Positions 63,227 to 64,000 of a DNA stretch of 64,000 bases are shown here, piece after piece. How positions within the stretch are numbered: position 1 is the stretch's first letter; each line of letters begins with the position of its first letter. The notes below the pieces were generated by a model that did no database searches, was not told the origin of the DNA, and was given only the letters and a program-made list of their open reading frames with translations. Location of the stretch: contig JAADJJ010000001.1 of the NCBI GenBank assembly GCA_010092695.1, positions 124,001-188,000 of the forward strand, written 5' to 3'. A program made the position numbers and the translations under genes. Source of the stretch: Enterobacteriaceae bacterium 4M9 (GTDB lineage: Bacteria > Pseudomonadota > Gammaproteobacteria > Enterobacterales > Enterobacteriaceae).

Positions 63227-63556
63227 GATGCCGCCTTCTGTTATTCACTAAAATAGCGGTATAGCTCAGGAGAGTCCGGCGATTCGAGCGGTGATTTAGC
63301 GAATGTCGAGGGGCATTCACAACATATTGGGCCGTTGCAGCAACCTCGCCCATACCGTGGGAAATCTCTCGTAAAAACGCACAGAGGAATGCGCAGGCAG
63401 GTGCCAGCCGCCCGTCGCTGTGTATAATAAGCACTTACCCGTCTGTCATTTTTGCACCGTAACGCGAGCGGCGCTTTCCCGTATCAGGAAACAGCCAGCG
63501 CGTCGGTGCAGAACATGGCAACCTTTTAATGACTCATACCGTAAGTAAACATATTC
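63227..63556. other. ligB-gmk divergent region (330 bp)
   Basis: No gene is supported. A TGTATAAT -10-like sequence (TATAAT at 63423-63428) about 130 bases before gmk is the best promoter candidate, with no good -35 in front. The left end should hold the ligB promoter. Confidence 0.45.
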
Positions 63557-64000
63557 ATGGTTCAGGGCACGCTCTATATTGTTTCCGCGCCAAGCGGAGC
63601 CGGTAAATCCAGCCTTATTCAGGCTTTACTGAAGACACAACCGCTGTATGACATGCAGGTTTCGGTTTCTCATACCACGCGCGCCGCGCGCCCGGGCGAG
63701 GTTCACGGTGAACACTATTACTTCATCGATAAAGCCGAGTTTCACAATATGATTGCCAGAGACGCGTTTCTTGAGCATGCAGAAGTGTTTGGCAATTGTT
63801 ACGGCACCTCGCGCGAAACCATTGAGCAGATTCTGGCGACCGGCGTTGATATCTTTCTTGATATTGACTGGCAGGGCGCACAGCAGATTCGCCAGCGCAT
63901 GCCGCAGGCGCGCAGTATTTTTATTCTGCCGCCGTCAAAGGTGGAGCTGGACCGTCGCCTGCGCGGGCGTGGCCAGGACAGCGAAGAGGTTATCGCAAAG
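63557..64000 (+). CDS. gmk: guanylate kinase Gmk, N-terminal part
   Basis: Gmk converts GMP to GDP with ATP. The frame starts at ATG 63557 (MVQGTLYIVSAPSGAGKSSL) and is open for 148 codons to the window edge. The P-loop is SAPSGAGKSS (10-19) and the GMP-binding region includes SHTTRAARPGEVHGEHYYF. It is cut by the window; the order ligB-gmk is as in E. coli. Confidence 0.97.
   Translation, partial: MVQGTLYIVSAPSGAGKSSLIQALLKTQPLYDMQVSVSHTTRAARPGEVHGEHYYFIDKAEFHNMIARDAFLEHAEVFGNCYGTSRETIEQILATGVDIFLDIDWQGAQQIRQRMPQARSIFILPPSKVELDRRLRGRGQDSEEVIAK

Overview
This window is chromosomal DNA from a member of the Enterobacteriaceae. Nearly every gene is a close homologue of an Escherichia coli K-12 gene, and long blocks keep the K-12 order. 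Several arrangements do not match Escherichia or Salmonella: cpxA is joined directly to trmL, waaQ lies in the hldD operon, and extra genes sit between tpiA and cdh, between slmA and pyrE, and between yicC and yicG. I cannot fix the genus from sequence alone.

Positions 1-22337 match the K-12 88-89 min region: the end of priA, then cytR, ftsN, hslVU, menA, rraA, zapB (reverse), glpFK, glpX, fpr, yiiR (reverse), yiiQ and tpiA. These are followed by an SLC13-type anion permease, cdh, sbp, pfkA and fieF on the reverse strand, and the divergent cpxP / cpxRA envelope-stress locus. This part covers cell division, protein quality control, menaquinone synthesis, glycerol use and lower glycolysis. A sigma-32 promoter, GlpR operators and a CpxR box are recognisable.

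Positions 22345-55070 match the K-12 81-82 min region. The order is trmL; the reverse operon yibN-grxC-secB-gpsA-cysE; gpmI-envC-yibQ, with envC frameshifted in an A8 tract; waaH; kbl-tdh; and a 12-kb LPS-core locus. In that locus hldD-waaF-waaC-waaL, a GT2 gene, waaQ and a GT8 gene run forward and converge on a reverse operon waaG-waaP-GT8-GT8. Then come waaA-coaD, mutM-rpmG-rpmB, radC, coaBC-dut, slmA, a Tat-exported SMP-30-like hydrolase, pyrE and an intact rph.

Positions 55195-64000 hold yicC, an AT-rich gap, a 1281-residue inverse autotransporter, yicG, ligB and the start of gmk. The inverse autotransporter is the most unusual gene here. It has an intimin-type barrel and six tandem Ig-like repeats, and it ends in a right-handed beta-helix domain with a conserved His/Asp-rich patch instead of the usual C-type-lectin-like tip. 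It occupies the place where K-12 has dinD.
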